From positions 1 to 64,000 of the forward strand of contig NZ_CP024308.1 in NCBI RefSeq assembly GCF_002944405.1: a DNA stretch of 64,000 nt, given 5' to 3'. Positions 34,601 through 41,548 of the stretch are shown in pieces. A program made the position numbers and the translations under genes. The number at the start of each line of letters is the position of its first letter. Position 1 is the stretch's first letter. The notes beneath the pieces are model-generated. The model was not told the DNA's origin. It saw nothing but the letters and a program-made list of their open reading frames with translations, and made no database searches. Origin of the DNA: Sinorhizobium fredii (lineage in GTDB: Bacteria; Pseudomonadota; Alphaproteobacteria; Rhizobiales; Rhizobiaceae).

Positions 34601-35182
34601 GTCGAGCAGGGGAATGTTTTTCAGATCATGCCGCAAGATACCGATCCGGCATACGACATCGCGGGGGATCAGCCTTGCAAGTGCGCGATCACCGATACCG
34701 AGCTCACCACGTCGTTTGCGGCGCTCGACGCGCGACATCTCATTCTTGTTCTCGATACGTGTTCGTCTGCCTCCGCTGTTGTCGCGGAGGGAAGAAAGCT
34801 GGGACCATTTAATGGGTCGCGCCTCGGACAGTTGATCTACGATAAGCAGATGATTGTGCTCGTGTCCTCCGAGCCGAGCAAGCAGGCAACGGCGCTCGGC
34901 AAGACCTATTTGACCCGTGCCATCGTCGACCACGCGCTGACGTCGAGGGGCCTTTGGACCTATCCTTCACATTCAACTCTGAAAGATCTCTTGGACTACG
35001 TCGAGTTGATTCTGCCTGGAATTGATAATGGAGTCTCTTCGGAGACCGAGCGAGCGCAATTCTATCGGCTCAGCAAGTCGATTGAGGACCGGGCCCGGGA
35101 AATCACATTGGTGCAGCCAGCCGAAGGCGCGGCTTCGGTGGGGATGTCATCTGGGGGGGCAGGGGAAAATGAAAAGCCGTAA
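31688..35182 (+). CDS. Secreted WD40-repeat caspase-family protease
   Basis: A 1164-residue protein with an N-terminal signal peptide (MVAAVRYILLMFVLLVPKG, cleavage after VNA near residue 23). Residues about 30-650 contain WD40-like beta-propeller blades (VSADRRWLVTGGDDGIILVWD, quoted as WLVTGGDDGIILVWD). The C-terminal p20-like caspase (peptidase C14) domain starts near MYVIAVGVNAND, with catalytic His970 in LYIAAHG and Cys1025 in LVLDTCSS. Bacterial caspases cleave after basic residues and often act in programmed death. An exported caspase would act outside the cytoplasm, which is unusual. The last 14 bases overlap the next gene start, so the operon is tight. Confidence 0.85.
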   Translation: MVAAVRYILLMFVLLVPKGVNAGDVGRLMIPFGHSDPVRTAAVSADRRWLVTGGDDGIILVWDLAMGQPVARYPEHETAINHAAVSRDGSLIFSTQEIRRAELLHSATGEVLAKFVTEPAWVESAAISSDGAKIALTLSNADGSFEVVIVEANSQKVLAHSRRYNRRPRDLRFFAGDQKLFGYVEDTAVINWETDKLAEIGRDAMGAFGLATFDEANDLQVKLTGPGRGKLVLSIFDANLAPVQPAIDLPGIDGLNGNVLAISQTQSWIAHSGMGCDIDLVYLPDPSRRIRFHAAYDRFGGHNALALSFLDDSHLFVACADGSFAVWEILAPATGEPPSAEISKRINPKIEFERRDKLSFLAQGRTLAFANTVGGPKRMDVDPPPPNTRLLDTTSGRDVIVAGRIYAVNPYDGTILTVQNLQTEGDPPAEQLTRWSADGPTKLSTVIKELYPPASIAYLAGGGNLLYATIYGPLYQLSADTFETETVYVPESRWHTTCLVPHPTSDLFIQCNEYGVRVFRSDQPLPIAEFHEDQYVEDAVFDTDGTSILYAARGGVWRFDFESAGKPELVIPVTEWRPDPVPQVVRAIAISPVDGSIVLGVESGKVLVVPREGTVFGTPRRILGSYEDVRRVTFSPDRKFLLVASLGIDIFDAASLELKLSLFEASDGSWIAVHPTGRFDTNNFDILGDFRWRLDTMDMRRAASFEALMEPYFTPGLIGAVLKGEALGKIDEGPLIEAPPAVSIDRVELLDAGRAAVTVVTRPGSRRPAFDLKLFRDGQLVGATAGDISKSGTANTKPDGAIEMTYSVMLPKDPAVSKTVFTAYAFNATGRRSAPSAPFAFTLPHPAGQGVTRTMYVIAVGVNANDNPALVLSHAVASSEAFLNGLGNAIDHEGMHYQLVKVPIVARSPGRLVPGEHRPPVLPADKKIILGVLDLLAGRTVNTEGWPRNIVESLKPAGPDDAVVLYIAAHGVEQGNVFQIMPQDTDPAYDIAGDQPCKCAITDTELTTSFAALDARHLILVLDTCSSASAVVAEGRKLGPFNGSRLGQLIYDKQMIVLVSSEPSKQATALGKTYLTRAIVDHALTSRGLWTYPSHSTLKDLLDYVELILPGIDNGVSSETERAQFYRLSKSIEDRAREITLVQPAEGAASVGMSSGGAGENEKP

Positions 35183-36311
35183 GAATAGACATTGGTTTCC
35201 TTGGGGAGGGGTCTTGCTGCTTGCGCTGTCTGTCGGCGCAATTGATCCGGACTGCGCAAGAGCCCAGGAGCCAGATGTGCTCCACAGGGTGGAAAGTGCG
35301 GAAGTGCCAAACGGTCTTTCCTTCGAGTTGCTCGCAGCAAACAAGGATAATTCAGATATCGGGCAGGTGACGGTCGCCGACGCAACGGTTGGTCTGGCAA
35401 GCGTCTTTCTCGCCAAACAGGAGCCTGCTACCTTTTTGTCCCAGATTGGTCAAACGGTTGCTGAAAGGCACTTCCGCCTCGACGGAGATCTCATCGAATT
35501 ACTTTTCCGGGCCAATGCCAGTTCGGATCTTCTCGAACTTGCGCAGAAGCCGCGTCTTCTGATTCCGACGGCCGACATCCACAATGCCGATATAAGAGCA
35601 CGCATAGAGGCGGGCGATCAGTTGGTTGTCTATCTTGATCGCAAACTGAAGAACGAACTCAGGAATGCTCTCGACCTGTTTGATAAACAGGCGTTAGAAA
35701 TCGGGGGAAATATCAAGGAACCTTCAATGGCCAAAAGCGTGGCGGCGATGAAGCCCATCTCCCAGGCCTGGGTGAACGCGCTCGACGCGAGGCAGCGGCC
35801 CTTTTCGATCCAGTCGCTGGAAGGGCTTTCGCAACAATTCGATACCCTAAACGAAATAGTGTCTCGCATACTCGAGGGGAGTGCGTCTGCTATCGATGTG
35901 GCAACGGCCGCCGACATTGCCGCAGATGGGCAATATCAGGCAAGGTTCCTCGGCGAAACACTCGGTAGTTCCGCAAACCCGGCCGGTGGAACGCGGATGG
36001 AGATGAAGATAGAGGTGCGGCTATGGGGCGATCTGGCAATGACCCGCCCACAGCGAGGGATCACCATTTTTTACTCGAAGCCATACCAGACTAATCCGCA
36101 ACAATTCCGAAGGGCCGGCCTTTCTTCGCCCGTTACCTTCTCGGCCATGTATGGCATCTATTGCATTTGGGCAGAAGAACCGGTCGGAAGCATTGTTAGC
36201 GAGGTCGCAATGTGGGAACCTCCGAACCATTTTGATGAGCAGGCGCCACCGCTTGATTTGATCTATCTCGGCAAGCGCGCTCAAAGAGCCCCCAATCGAT
36301 GCCAGCAGTGA
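35169..36311 (+). CDS. Secreted protein of the caspase operon
   Basis: 380 residues from ATG 35169, which overlaps the caspase end and follows AGGGGA; it gives a clean signal peptide (RHWFPWGGVLLLALSVGAID, cleavage near CARA). The mature part is mostly helical (FLSQIGQTVAERHFRLDGD, ELLFRANASSDLLELA) with a later strand region (GTRMEMKIEVRLWGDLAMTR) and a Cys near the C-terminus. I recognise no family. A partner or substrate of the exported caspase is suggested by the overlapping genes. Confidence 0.7.
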   Translation: MKSRKNRHWFPWGGVLLLALSVGAIDPDCARAQEPDVLHRVESAEVPNGLSFELLAANKDNSDIGQVTVADATVGLASVFLAKQEPATFLSQIGQTVAERHFRLDGDLIELLFRANASSDLLELAQKPRLLIPTADIHNADIRARIEAGDQLVVYLDRKLKNELRNALDLFDKQALEIGGNIKEPSMAKSVAAMKPISQAWVNALDARQRPFSIQSLEGLSQQFDTLNEIVSRILEGSASAIDVATAADIAADGQYQARFLGETLGSSANPAGGTRMEMKIEVRLWGDLAMTRPQRGITIFYSKPYQTNPQQFRRAGLSSPVTFSAMYGIYCIWAEEPVGSIVSEVAMWEPPNHFDEQAPPLDLIYLGKRAQRAPNRCQQ

Positions 36312-36321
36312 GCGGGGCACT

Positions 36322-36915
36322 ATGGATTCTCATATAATCTTAAGGGCGAGCCAATTGGTTGGATCGATTCTTGCCCTGTTCGGCTCGGTGTTATTGGCTG
36401 TCGCGCCGCCTCTACCTGGCTCGGTCTGCGGTGGTCCTGGCAGCGAGGAAACCAACGGCTATCTTGCATCCGTCATTGTTTTGGCTCTGACCCTCGTCAT
36501 TTTTGCCGCGACAGGCCAGCGCCGGACAAGGGCGCGTCAACGCAATTGGTTCATCCTTGCGTTGTGGCTGTTTGGGGCCTCGATCATTCTGACGCCCACC
36601 TATATTGTTGTTCGCCAAAGCCTGACAGCGCCCGTCATTGACGCTGCTCTCGGATCCGCAGCCAACAGGGCTGTGATCGGACTCTGGACGAATGCCGAAA
36701 GCCTCAAGAAGGCTCGGCATCGCGGCTTTAACAGCAGTACCGCGATGATAAGATTCTTTGGATGTGAGGCTGTCGTTCCTGAACTGTGGACGTTGCAGGC
36801 GGTCGTTGTTTCCTATCTCCTGCTCATGACGCTTTATCTTGCATGCCTGCTGGCGATCGTCACATGCCTGCTATCGATTAGCGAAGGTGTTTTCGGCCAG
36901 TTTCAGCACCTGTGA
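36322..36915 (+). CDS. Polytopic membrane protein of the caspase operon
   Basis: A 197-residue protein with four predicted membrane segments: VGSILALFGSVLLAVAPPL, ASVIVLALTLVIFAAT, WFILALWLFGASIILTPTYI and VVSYLLLMTLYLACLLAIV. No soluble domain of note is seen between them apart from a loop with LKKARHRGF. It starts 10 bp after the previous stop, so it is the third gene of the caspase operon. It may anchor the exported pair or be an immunity-like partner. The family is unknown. Confidence 0.68.
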   Translation: MDSHIILRASQLVGSILALFGSVLLAVAPPLPGSVCGGPGSEETNGYLASVIVLALTLVIFAATGQRRTRARQRNWFILALWLFGASIILTPTYIVVRQSLTAPVIDAALGSAANRAVIGLWTNAESLKKARHRGFNSSTAMIRFFGCEAVVPELWTLQAVVVSYLLLMTLYLACLLAIVTCLLSISEGVFGQFQHL

Positions 36916-37193
36916 TAGGCCTTTAGAGTGATCGCTTTCACGCCCCGAATCAGAATTGCAAATTCCACCATTCATGGCGTCAAAGGCGGAACGGCGGCGA
37001 CGTGCACGAGCTTGTGTTGTCGGTGCCGGATGGCTATGTCACGCGCATCGGTGCGGCTGTGGCCATTCTCTTTGCCGATTCCGATGAAGCCGCCCCTCCG
37101 AGATGATTGAGCCCCCCGTTTCCGGGATGATCTCGCCCCCTGTTTAGTGGGGTCTGCAGGCGATGATTATCGTCAGTTCATTCAGGCGAGGTG

Positions 37194-37315
37194 TCAAGCT
37201 TTGCGCGGTAGATTTCGGCGCAGACTATCGCCGCTCAATTCGATGCGGTGGGCATTGTGGACCAACCTGTCGAGTATGGCATCGGCATAGGGTGAGCCTC
37301 CGGTGAGCCGGTTTA
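37194..37315 (-). pseudogene. istB: IS21-family IstB C-terminal remnant
   Basis: The minus strand reads GGSPYADAILDRLVHNAHRI then ELSGDSLRR and a stop at 37194. This is the C-terminal end of the IstB ATPase (family pattern ADAILDRLVHNAYRIELxGESMRK). Everything upstream is missing, so this is a remnant about 40 residues long. The sequence at about 37100-37150 has the look of an IS21 end. Confidence 0.75.
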
Positions 37316-37383
37316 GGTTAGGTGGGGAATTCGCGCAAGTTACGACACAGAGGTTTCATTTGTGACGTAACAAGGTATGTATG

Positions 37384-38015
37384 GCCAAGGGTTGAGATTC
37401 TGACGGGTGCCGAGCGACAACGTCGATGGTCCACAGAACTGTAGCTTTCGATATTGCAAGAAGCTTTCGGCGTAGATGGTACCGTTTCGGATGTACCACG
37501 CCGGCACGACGTTCTTCCGCAGCAGATTTATCCCTGGCGAAAGAAGTTCTCGCCACCCGAATTGAAATCTCCAGAGACCGCATCGTTCATCCCGGTGTCG
37601 CTTATCGGGGCGTCGGAGAGCGTCAGCGACGGTTCCAAGAGGAGCGGTGCTCGGTCGAGGTGCAAAGACGTTGAAATCGTCCTGAGGAATGGCCGCTACT
37701 GAGAATTGCCGCTGACATGGATCTCGAGTTGTTATCGGCGCTGGCCGCCTGTGTGGAGGCAGCCTAGACTAGTCGAAACGGTCATAAAGGAGGCGCCGGC
37801 GTCTGGCGCGATCTTCGGATTGCGCGGCAAACGCGCGGATCGGATTAAGCTTCTATGGTGGGATGGCCAAGGGTACTGCCTGTTCTACATACTTTCCCTG
37901 GCCAACGGCGAAGGATGGCGTGGCACACCTGACACAGGCCCAGCTTTCCATGCTCGTTGAGGGGATCGATTGGCGCCGACCGGCGTGGACTTCGGCTCCT
38001 GGCCGAACGGGATAA
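37384..38015 (+). pseudogene. Truncated, decayed IS66-family element remnant (tnpA-tnpB)
   Basis: A second, older IS66 copy. The tnpA-like part reads VEILTGAERQRRW, a TAG, then QEAFGVDGTVSDVPRRHDVL, PQQIYPWRKKFSPPELK and FIPVSLIGASESV, with the frame shifting near 37437. From about 37790 a tnpB-like part reads GKRADRIKLLWWDGQGYCLF, then in another frame LTQAQLSMLVEGIDWRRP and an end at 38015. tnpC is missing. Several frameshifts and deletions make it inactive. It is too diverged from the intact copy at 38705-41304 to be its recent duplicate. Confidence 0.78.
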
Positions 38016-38108
38016 GACCCTTATTTTGCAGGTAATTCCGGGCAAATTGCTGGCGGTTCACGCGCAAATCAGCTACGTTTTATGGCATGGAAACAACGCG
38101 GCTGTGTG

Positions 38109-38414
38109 ATGGCACGCTCGAGGTTCATCTATACGCTTAAAGAAGTCGCCGGCATGATCGGCGAGAACCTCGAATTAATCGAGGAGGTGACCGCCAACTC
38201 GGACAATATCGCCGAGGGCGAACTGGTTTATGTCCGCGATGGCAGTGAAGATGGCACAAAAGGCCTGACCGAAAATGGAATTGACGACCTTCAAGCTCTT
38301 CTCGCCGACATACGGACGTGGGATGGTGGAATCCGCCAGTTCCTGGTCGATGAACAATGCGATGCCGAGATGATCGAGCGCGTCATGGCAGATGAGGTGA
38401 AGCGCGTCCTATAG
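38109..38414 (+). CDS. Small conserved rhizobial-type hypothetical protein
   Basis: 101 residues from ATG 38109 (an in-frame ATG at 38082 adds nine residues). It is acidic, with an HTH-like or coiled helical start (FIYTLKEVAGMIGENLELIE), then SDNIAEGELVYVRDGSEDG and DIRTWDGGIRQFLVDEQCD. I know this sequence type from rhizobial genomes but not its function. It lies between IS remnants and appears intact, so it may be a passenger or surviving neighbour gene. Confidence 0.6.
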   Translation: MARSRFIYTLKEVAGMIGENLELIEEVTANSDNIAEGELVYVRDGSEDGTKGLTENGIDDLQALLADIRTWDGGIRQFLVDEQCDAEMIERVMADEVKRVL

Positions 38415-38613
38415 CTTCGGCCGCTCGAGCAAGCGAAAATGCTTTCGCCGGACGCTCACCAAAGAACCGGACGAGCGCCTCGAGATCAGCCTTCTCTTTG
38501 TGAAGGCAGCCGCAGTCAGACGCTTTCCGATCAGTTGCGTAGTGATCATAATGGCGGAGGCCGCCAACCTTCGCAACAACGTCGATGCGCTCGCCGCCAA
38601 GTGGAAACGTCGT

Positions 38614-38696
38614 TCACGCAAAAAAGCCTGAACCTGCGGCCCTCGCCGAATGCTTACGCTCCTTCAGCACCGCGATAATCTTCTCTTCCGTAAATC
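38614..38696 (-). pseudogene. IS3-family OrfA remnant split by IS66
   Basis: If the intact IS66 and one target copy are removed, the minus strand reads ATG (41315-41317) followed by KKQRFTEEKIIAVLKER, then leaves the family at KHSARAAGSGFF before a stop at 38614. That start (MKKQRFTEEKIIAVLKE) is the classic beginning of IS3-family OrfA. The insertion separated the first codons, on the right at 41315-41317, from the rest. The gene was already truncated after residue 18, so it was a remnant before IS66 landed. Confidence 0.7.
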
Positions 38697-38704
38697 TCTG
38701 CTTC
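38697..38704. repeat. Left 8-bp target duplication of IS66
   Basis: TCTGCTTC directly before the left end of the IS66 element. An exact copy follows the right end at 41305-41312. Eight-bp target duplications are the norm for IS66. Confidence 0.9.
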
Positions 38705-38784
38705 GTAAGCGCGATTTTCTCCGCACCTTTTGCCATTGAGTGCTGTCATGCATGAGGTGTCCACTTAACGGAGGTGGACACCAA

Positions 38785-39246
38785 GTGATTGAGCACGATG
38801 AACAGAAACTGGCGGTGAGGCGCGTTTTGCGCAACAGACGCCGACGTTACGATGCGGCATCGAAGGAGCGCCTCGTTGCGGCCTGCCTTGAGCCCGGCGT
38901 GTCGGTATCGAGACTTGCGCTCGAGCATGGGATCAACGCTAACCTCCTTCGGAAATGGATAAAGAACGCCAAGGAGGCCGGCACTCTGCCGCCATCTTCA
39001 ACATCTGCGTTTATTCCGGTTGTCGCCGCGGATCGCCGCCTGCCGATGCAGAGCAGGTCGTTGGATATGCTTGCCACGCGTGGTGAAGAGCGCCCGGCGA
39101 AACCGGAGAGGATGGACCCTTCGTTCTCTCCAGCGAAGGTGAGCGCATCACTGCCGAACGGCGTGAGGCTGACGCTGGAATGCGGTGATGCGAATGCGTT
39201 GGCGGCGATAATCGGAGCGTTGGGTGATGTTCAAGCTGGGCGCTGA
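38785..39246 (+). CDS. tnpA: IS66 TnpA accessory protein
   Basis: 153 residues from GTG 38785, chosen because GGAGG lies 11 bp before it. There is a helix-turn-helix of transposase type (YDAASKERLVAACLEPGVSV, LALEHGINANLLRKWI) at about residues 20-55 and the usual variable middle. TnpA is required with TnpB for transposition of IS66 elements. Its end overlaps the tnpB start, as usual in this family. Confidence 0.88.
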   Translation: MIEHDEQKLAVRRVLRNRRRRYDAASKERLVAACLEPGVSVSRLALEHGINANLLRKWIKNAKEAGTLPPSSTSAFIPVVAADRRLPMQSRSLDMLATRGEERPAKPERMDPSFSPAKVSASLPNGVRLTLECGDANALAAIIGALGDVQAGR

Positions 39247-39580
39247 CCTTCAGGTCTACCTGCATCGCGAGCCGATCGACTTTCGGGCCGGCATCAACAG
39301 TCTTGCGGTCCTGGTTCAGGAGACGATGGCACTCGATCCATTTGCGCCGGCGGTTTTTGCGTTCTGCAATCGCCGTCGCGACCGGATGAAACTGTTGTTC
39401 TTCGATCGGTCGGGTTTTGTGCTGGTGCTGAAGCGGCTGGCCGAGGACAAGTTCCGCTGGCCCCGGCGTCAGGAAACGGTGATGCGGCTGACGACGGAGC
39501 AATTGCACTGGATTCTCGACGGCATCGATATCGATGCGATGGTGCGCCATCCGGTGCGGCAATACCAGGTCGCTGGCTGA
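39227..39580 (+). CDS. tnpB: IS66 TnpB accessory protein
   Basis: A 117-residue IS66 Orf2 family protein: VYLHREPIDFRAGINSLAVL, FAFCNRRRDRMKLLFFDRSG, FVLVLKRL and the end LDGIDIDAMVRHP. It overlaps the tnpA end by 20 bp. An in-frame GTG at 39224 is equally possible as start. Its exact role in transposition is unknown. Confidence 0.92.
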   Translation: MFKLGADLQVYLHREPIDFRAGINSLAVLVQETMALDPFAPAVFAFCNRRRDRMKLLFFDRSGFVLVLKRLAEDKFRWPRRQETVMRLTTEQLHWILDGIDIDAMVRHPVRQYQVAG

Positions 39581-39634
39581 GGGCTCTTGAGTTGCGCGGT
39601 TGACGCGGCGGTACGGTTCAGATTCAAGAATCCG

Positions 39635-41227
39635 ATGAATCGAACCGGCGAACCGAGCGTTGCAGAGTTGAAGGCGCAGTTGGCGGCACATGCTGCCGAA
39701 ATCGCCGCGCTGAAAGCCGAGAAGGAAACGCTCTCGCAGCGCATCGTCAAACTCGAGGAAGAGCTGGCGCTGGCGCGGCTGCATCGGTTTGCGCCGCGTA
39801 GCGAAAAACACGTTGATCGCCTCTTCAATGAAGCCGAACAGGTTGCCGATGAAGATGTCGCCGGCGGCGAAGATGGCGATGTCGTCGACCTGCCGAACAC
39901 AGGGTTACCGGCGATCGAAGGCCCGACGGGAAAGAAGCGCGGCCGCAGACCGCTGCCGGAAAACCTCCCGCGCGAGCGCGTCGAGTACGACCTTCCCGAC
40001 GATCACAAGGCTTGTCCCTGCTGTCATGGTCAGATGCATCGCATGGGAGAGACCGTTACCGAGCAGCTTCATATCGAGGTGAAGGCGAAGGTTCTGCAGA
40101 ATGTGCGGTTCAAATATGCTTGCCGCCATTGCGACCGCACCGGGATCAACACGCCAATCGTTATCGCGCCGATGCCCCCGCAACCCTTGCCGGGCAGCAT
40201 CGCCACGGCCTCGACGCTGGCCTTCGCGCTCGTTCACAAATATGTCGATGGCACGCCGCTCTACCGCCTGGCGCAGGCATTCGAGCGCGCCGGGGTTCCT
40301 GTCAGCCGTGGCGCTCTGGGTCACTGGGTGATCGGCTCGAGCGAGAAACATCTTTCCCGCATCTATGACGCCTTGAAACTGCGGCTCAGATCGCGACCTC
40401 TCATCCATGGCGACGAGACGACGGTTCAGGTCCTGAAGGAAAAGAATAGAGAGGCCACCGATACGTCGTATATGTGGGCCTATCGGAGTGGAGAGGACAG
40501 TGACGAGCCGATCGTGCTGCTCGATTATCAGCCGGGCCGCGGCCAGATACACCCGCAGACCTTCCTGGGCGATTACCGCGGCATCTTGATGAGCGACGGC
40601 TATTCCGCCTGGCGCACGCTGGAAGGCGCGATCCACCTTGGATGTATGGCCCATTCAAGACGACGTTTTGTCAATGCTCTCAAGACGAGAAACAAACCCG
40701 GCGGGCCGCCGGAGCAAGCGCTCCGGTTCTTCGAACAGCTCTACCGGGTTGAAAGGCAGGCACGGGACAAAAAGCCGGAGCACGGTGAGACGCAGGCCGA
40801 CAGCATTCGCCGCTTTCGCCAGCAACACAGCGTACCCATCCTGAATGCCCTCAAGACATGGCTCGACGAAATCGCCCCGAAGGTCTTGCCGGACAGCAAG
40901 CTCGGCGATGCCGTCTCCTATACCCTGAACCAATGGGAATATCTGACGCGCTACACCGAAGACGGCAGAATGCCGATCGACAACAACCTTCTCGAACGCG
41001 ATATCAGAGTTTTGGCCACCGGCAGGAAGAGTTGGCTCTTCAGCGATACCGCCGATGGAGCCAAGGCCAGCGCCGTCATTTACAGCCTCATGCTGACCTG
41101 CCGCGCCTCACGCGTCGAGCCATTAGCGTGGTTGCGCCACGTCCTCACCGAATTGCCTCAACGCACCGAAGATGCAGATATCACCGACCTGCTGCCCTTC
41201 AACTTCCCCAAAGCCTCACCGGCCTGA
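39635..41227 (+). CDS. tnpC: IS66 TnpC transposase
   Basis: 530 residues from ATG 39635 (a TTG at 39587 would add 16). A leucine-zipper-like N-terminal coiled coil (AALKAEKETLSQRIVKLEEE) and a zinc finger (CPCCHGQM ... CRHCDRTG) precede the DDE domain: Asp in HGDETTVQVL, Asp in MSDGYSAW and Glu in NNLLERDIR. This is the transposase proper. Length and all key residues are intact, so the element is probably active. Confidence 0.93.
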   Translation: MNRTGEPSVAELKAQLAAHAAEIAALKAEKETLSQRIVKLEEELALARLHRFAPRSEKHVDRLFNEAEQVADEDVAGGEDGDVVDLPNTGLPAIEGPTGKKRGRRPLPENLPRERVEYDLPDDHKACPCCHGQMHRMGETVTEQLHIEVKAKVLQNVRFKYACRHCDRTGINTPIVIAPMPPQPLPGSIATASTLAFALVHKYVDGTPLYRLAQAFERAGVPVSRGALGHWVIGSSEKHLSRIYDALKLRLRSRPLIHGDETTVQVLKEKNREATDTSYMWAYRSGEDSDEPIVLLDYQPGRGQIHPQTFLGDYRGILMSDGYSAWRTLEGAIHLGCMAHSRRRFVNALKTRNKPGGPPEQALRFFEQLYRVERQARDKKPEHGETQADSIRRFRQQHSVPILNALKTWLDEIAPKVLPDSKLGDAVSYTLNQWEYLTRYTEDGRMPIDNNLLERDIRVLATGRKSWLFSDTADGAKASAVIYSLMLTCRASRVEPLAWLRHVLTELPQRTEDADITDLLPFNFPKASPA

Positions 41228-41304
41228 TCAAGCCGGATGCCTTCCCATTCGAACACATTCCGTCGAAATCGCGGGCGTCAACATGCAGGGAAATGAGCGT
41301 TTAC

Positions 41305-41312
41305 TCTGCTTC
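41305..41312. repeat. Right 8-bp target duplication of IS66
   Basis: TCTGCTTC directly after the right end of the element, identical to 38697-38704. The 236 bp that follow, up to 41548, hold the OrfA start codon of the interrupted IS3 remnant (41315-41317) and nothing else that I recognise. Confidence 0.9.
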
Positions 41313-41548
41313 TTCATGCGTCCGTCCTTCAATAGGCCGGACTCTAATCCAATCTGGAGGAAATTACCCGTGGCAGGTCAGGTACTTCGGAGACGCTCGC
41401 GGCAATCTTGGTGCCGGACGCAAAAACGACGCGCTCGTCCGAAAGTTCGGAGATTGTCCGCGGTGCTCGCCGAGTGCCGGGTTCGCCCAAAACCAAACGC
41501 TCCTGCCGGCGGCTGCAAGGAGGTGCCAACTGCCGGTCTCAAAAGCAA

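Larger units (their letters stand above)
38705..41304 (+). mobile_element. Complete IS66-family insertion sequence
   Basis: A 2600-bp element with imperfect terminal inverted repeats: GTAAGCGCGATTTTCTCC at the left end and, inverted, GTAAACGCTCATTTCCCT at the right, matching at 15 of the first 23 positions. It is flanked by the exact 8-bp direct repeat TCTGCTTC. The three standard genes tnpA, tnpB and tnpC are present and open on the plus strand. Exact duplications point to a fairly recent insertion, here into an IS3-family remnant. Confidence 0.93.

Noticed and set aside
33836..34933. Minus-strand open frame of 365 codons inside the caspase gene
   Set aside because: The plus strand carries the caspase catalytic motifs here; the minus product is unlike any protein.
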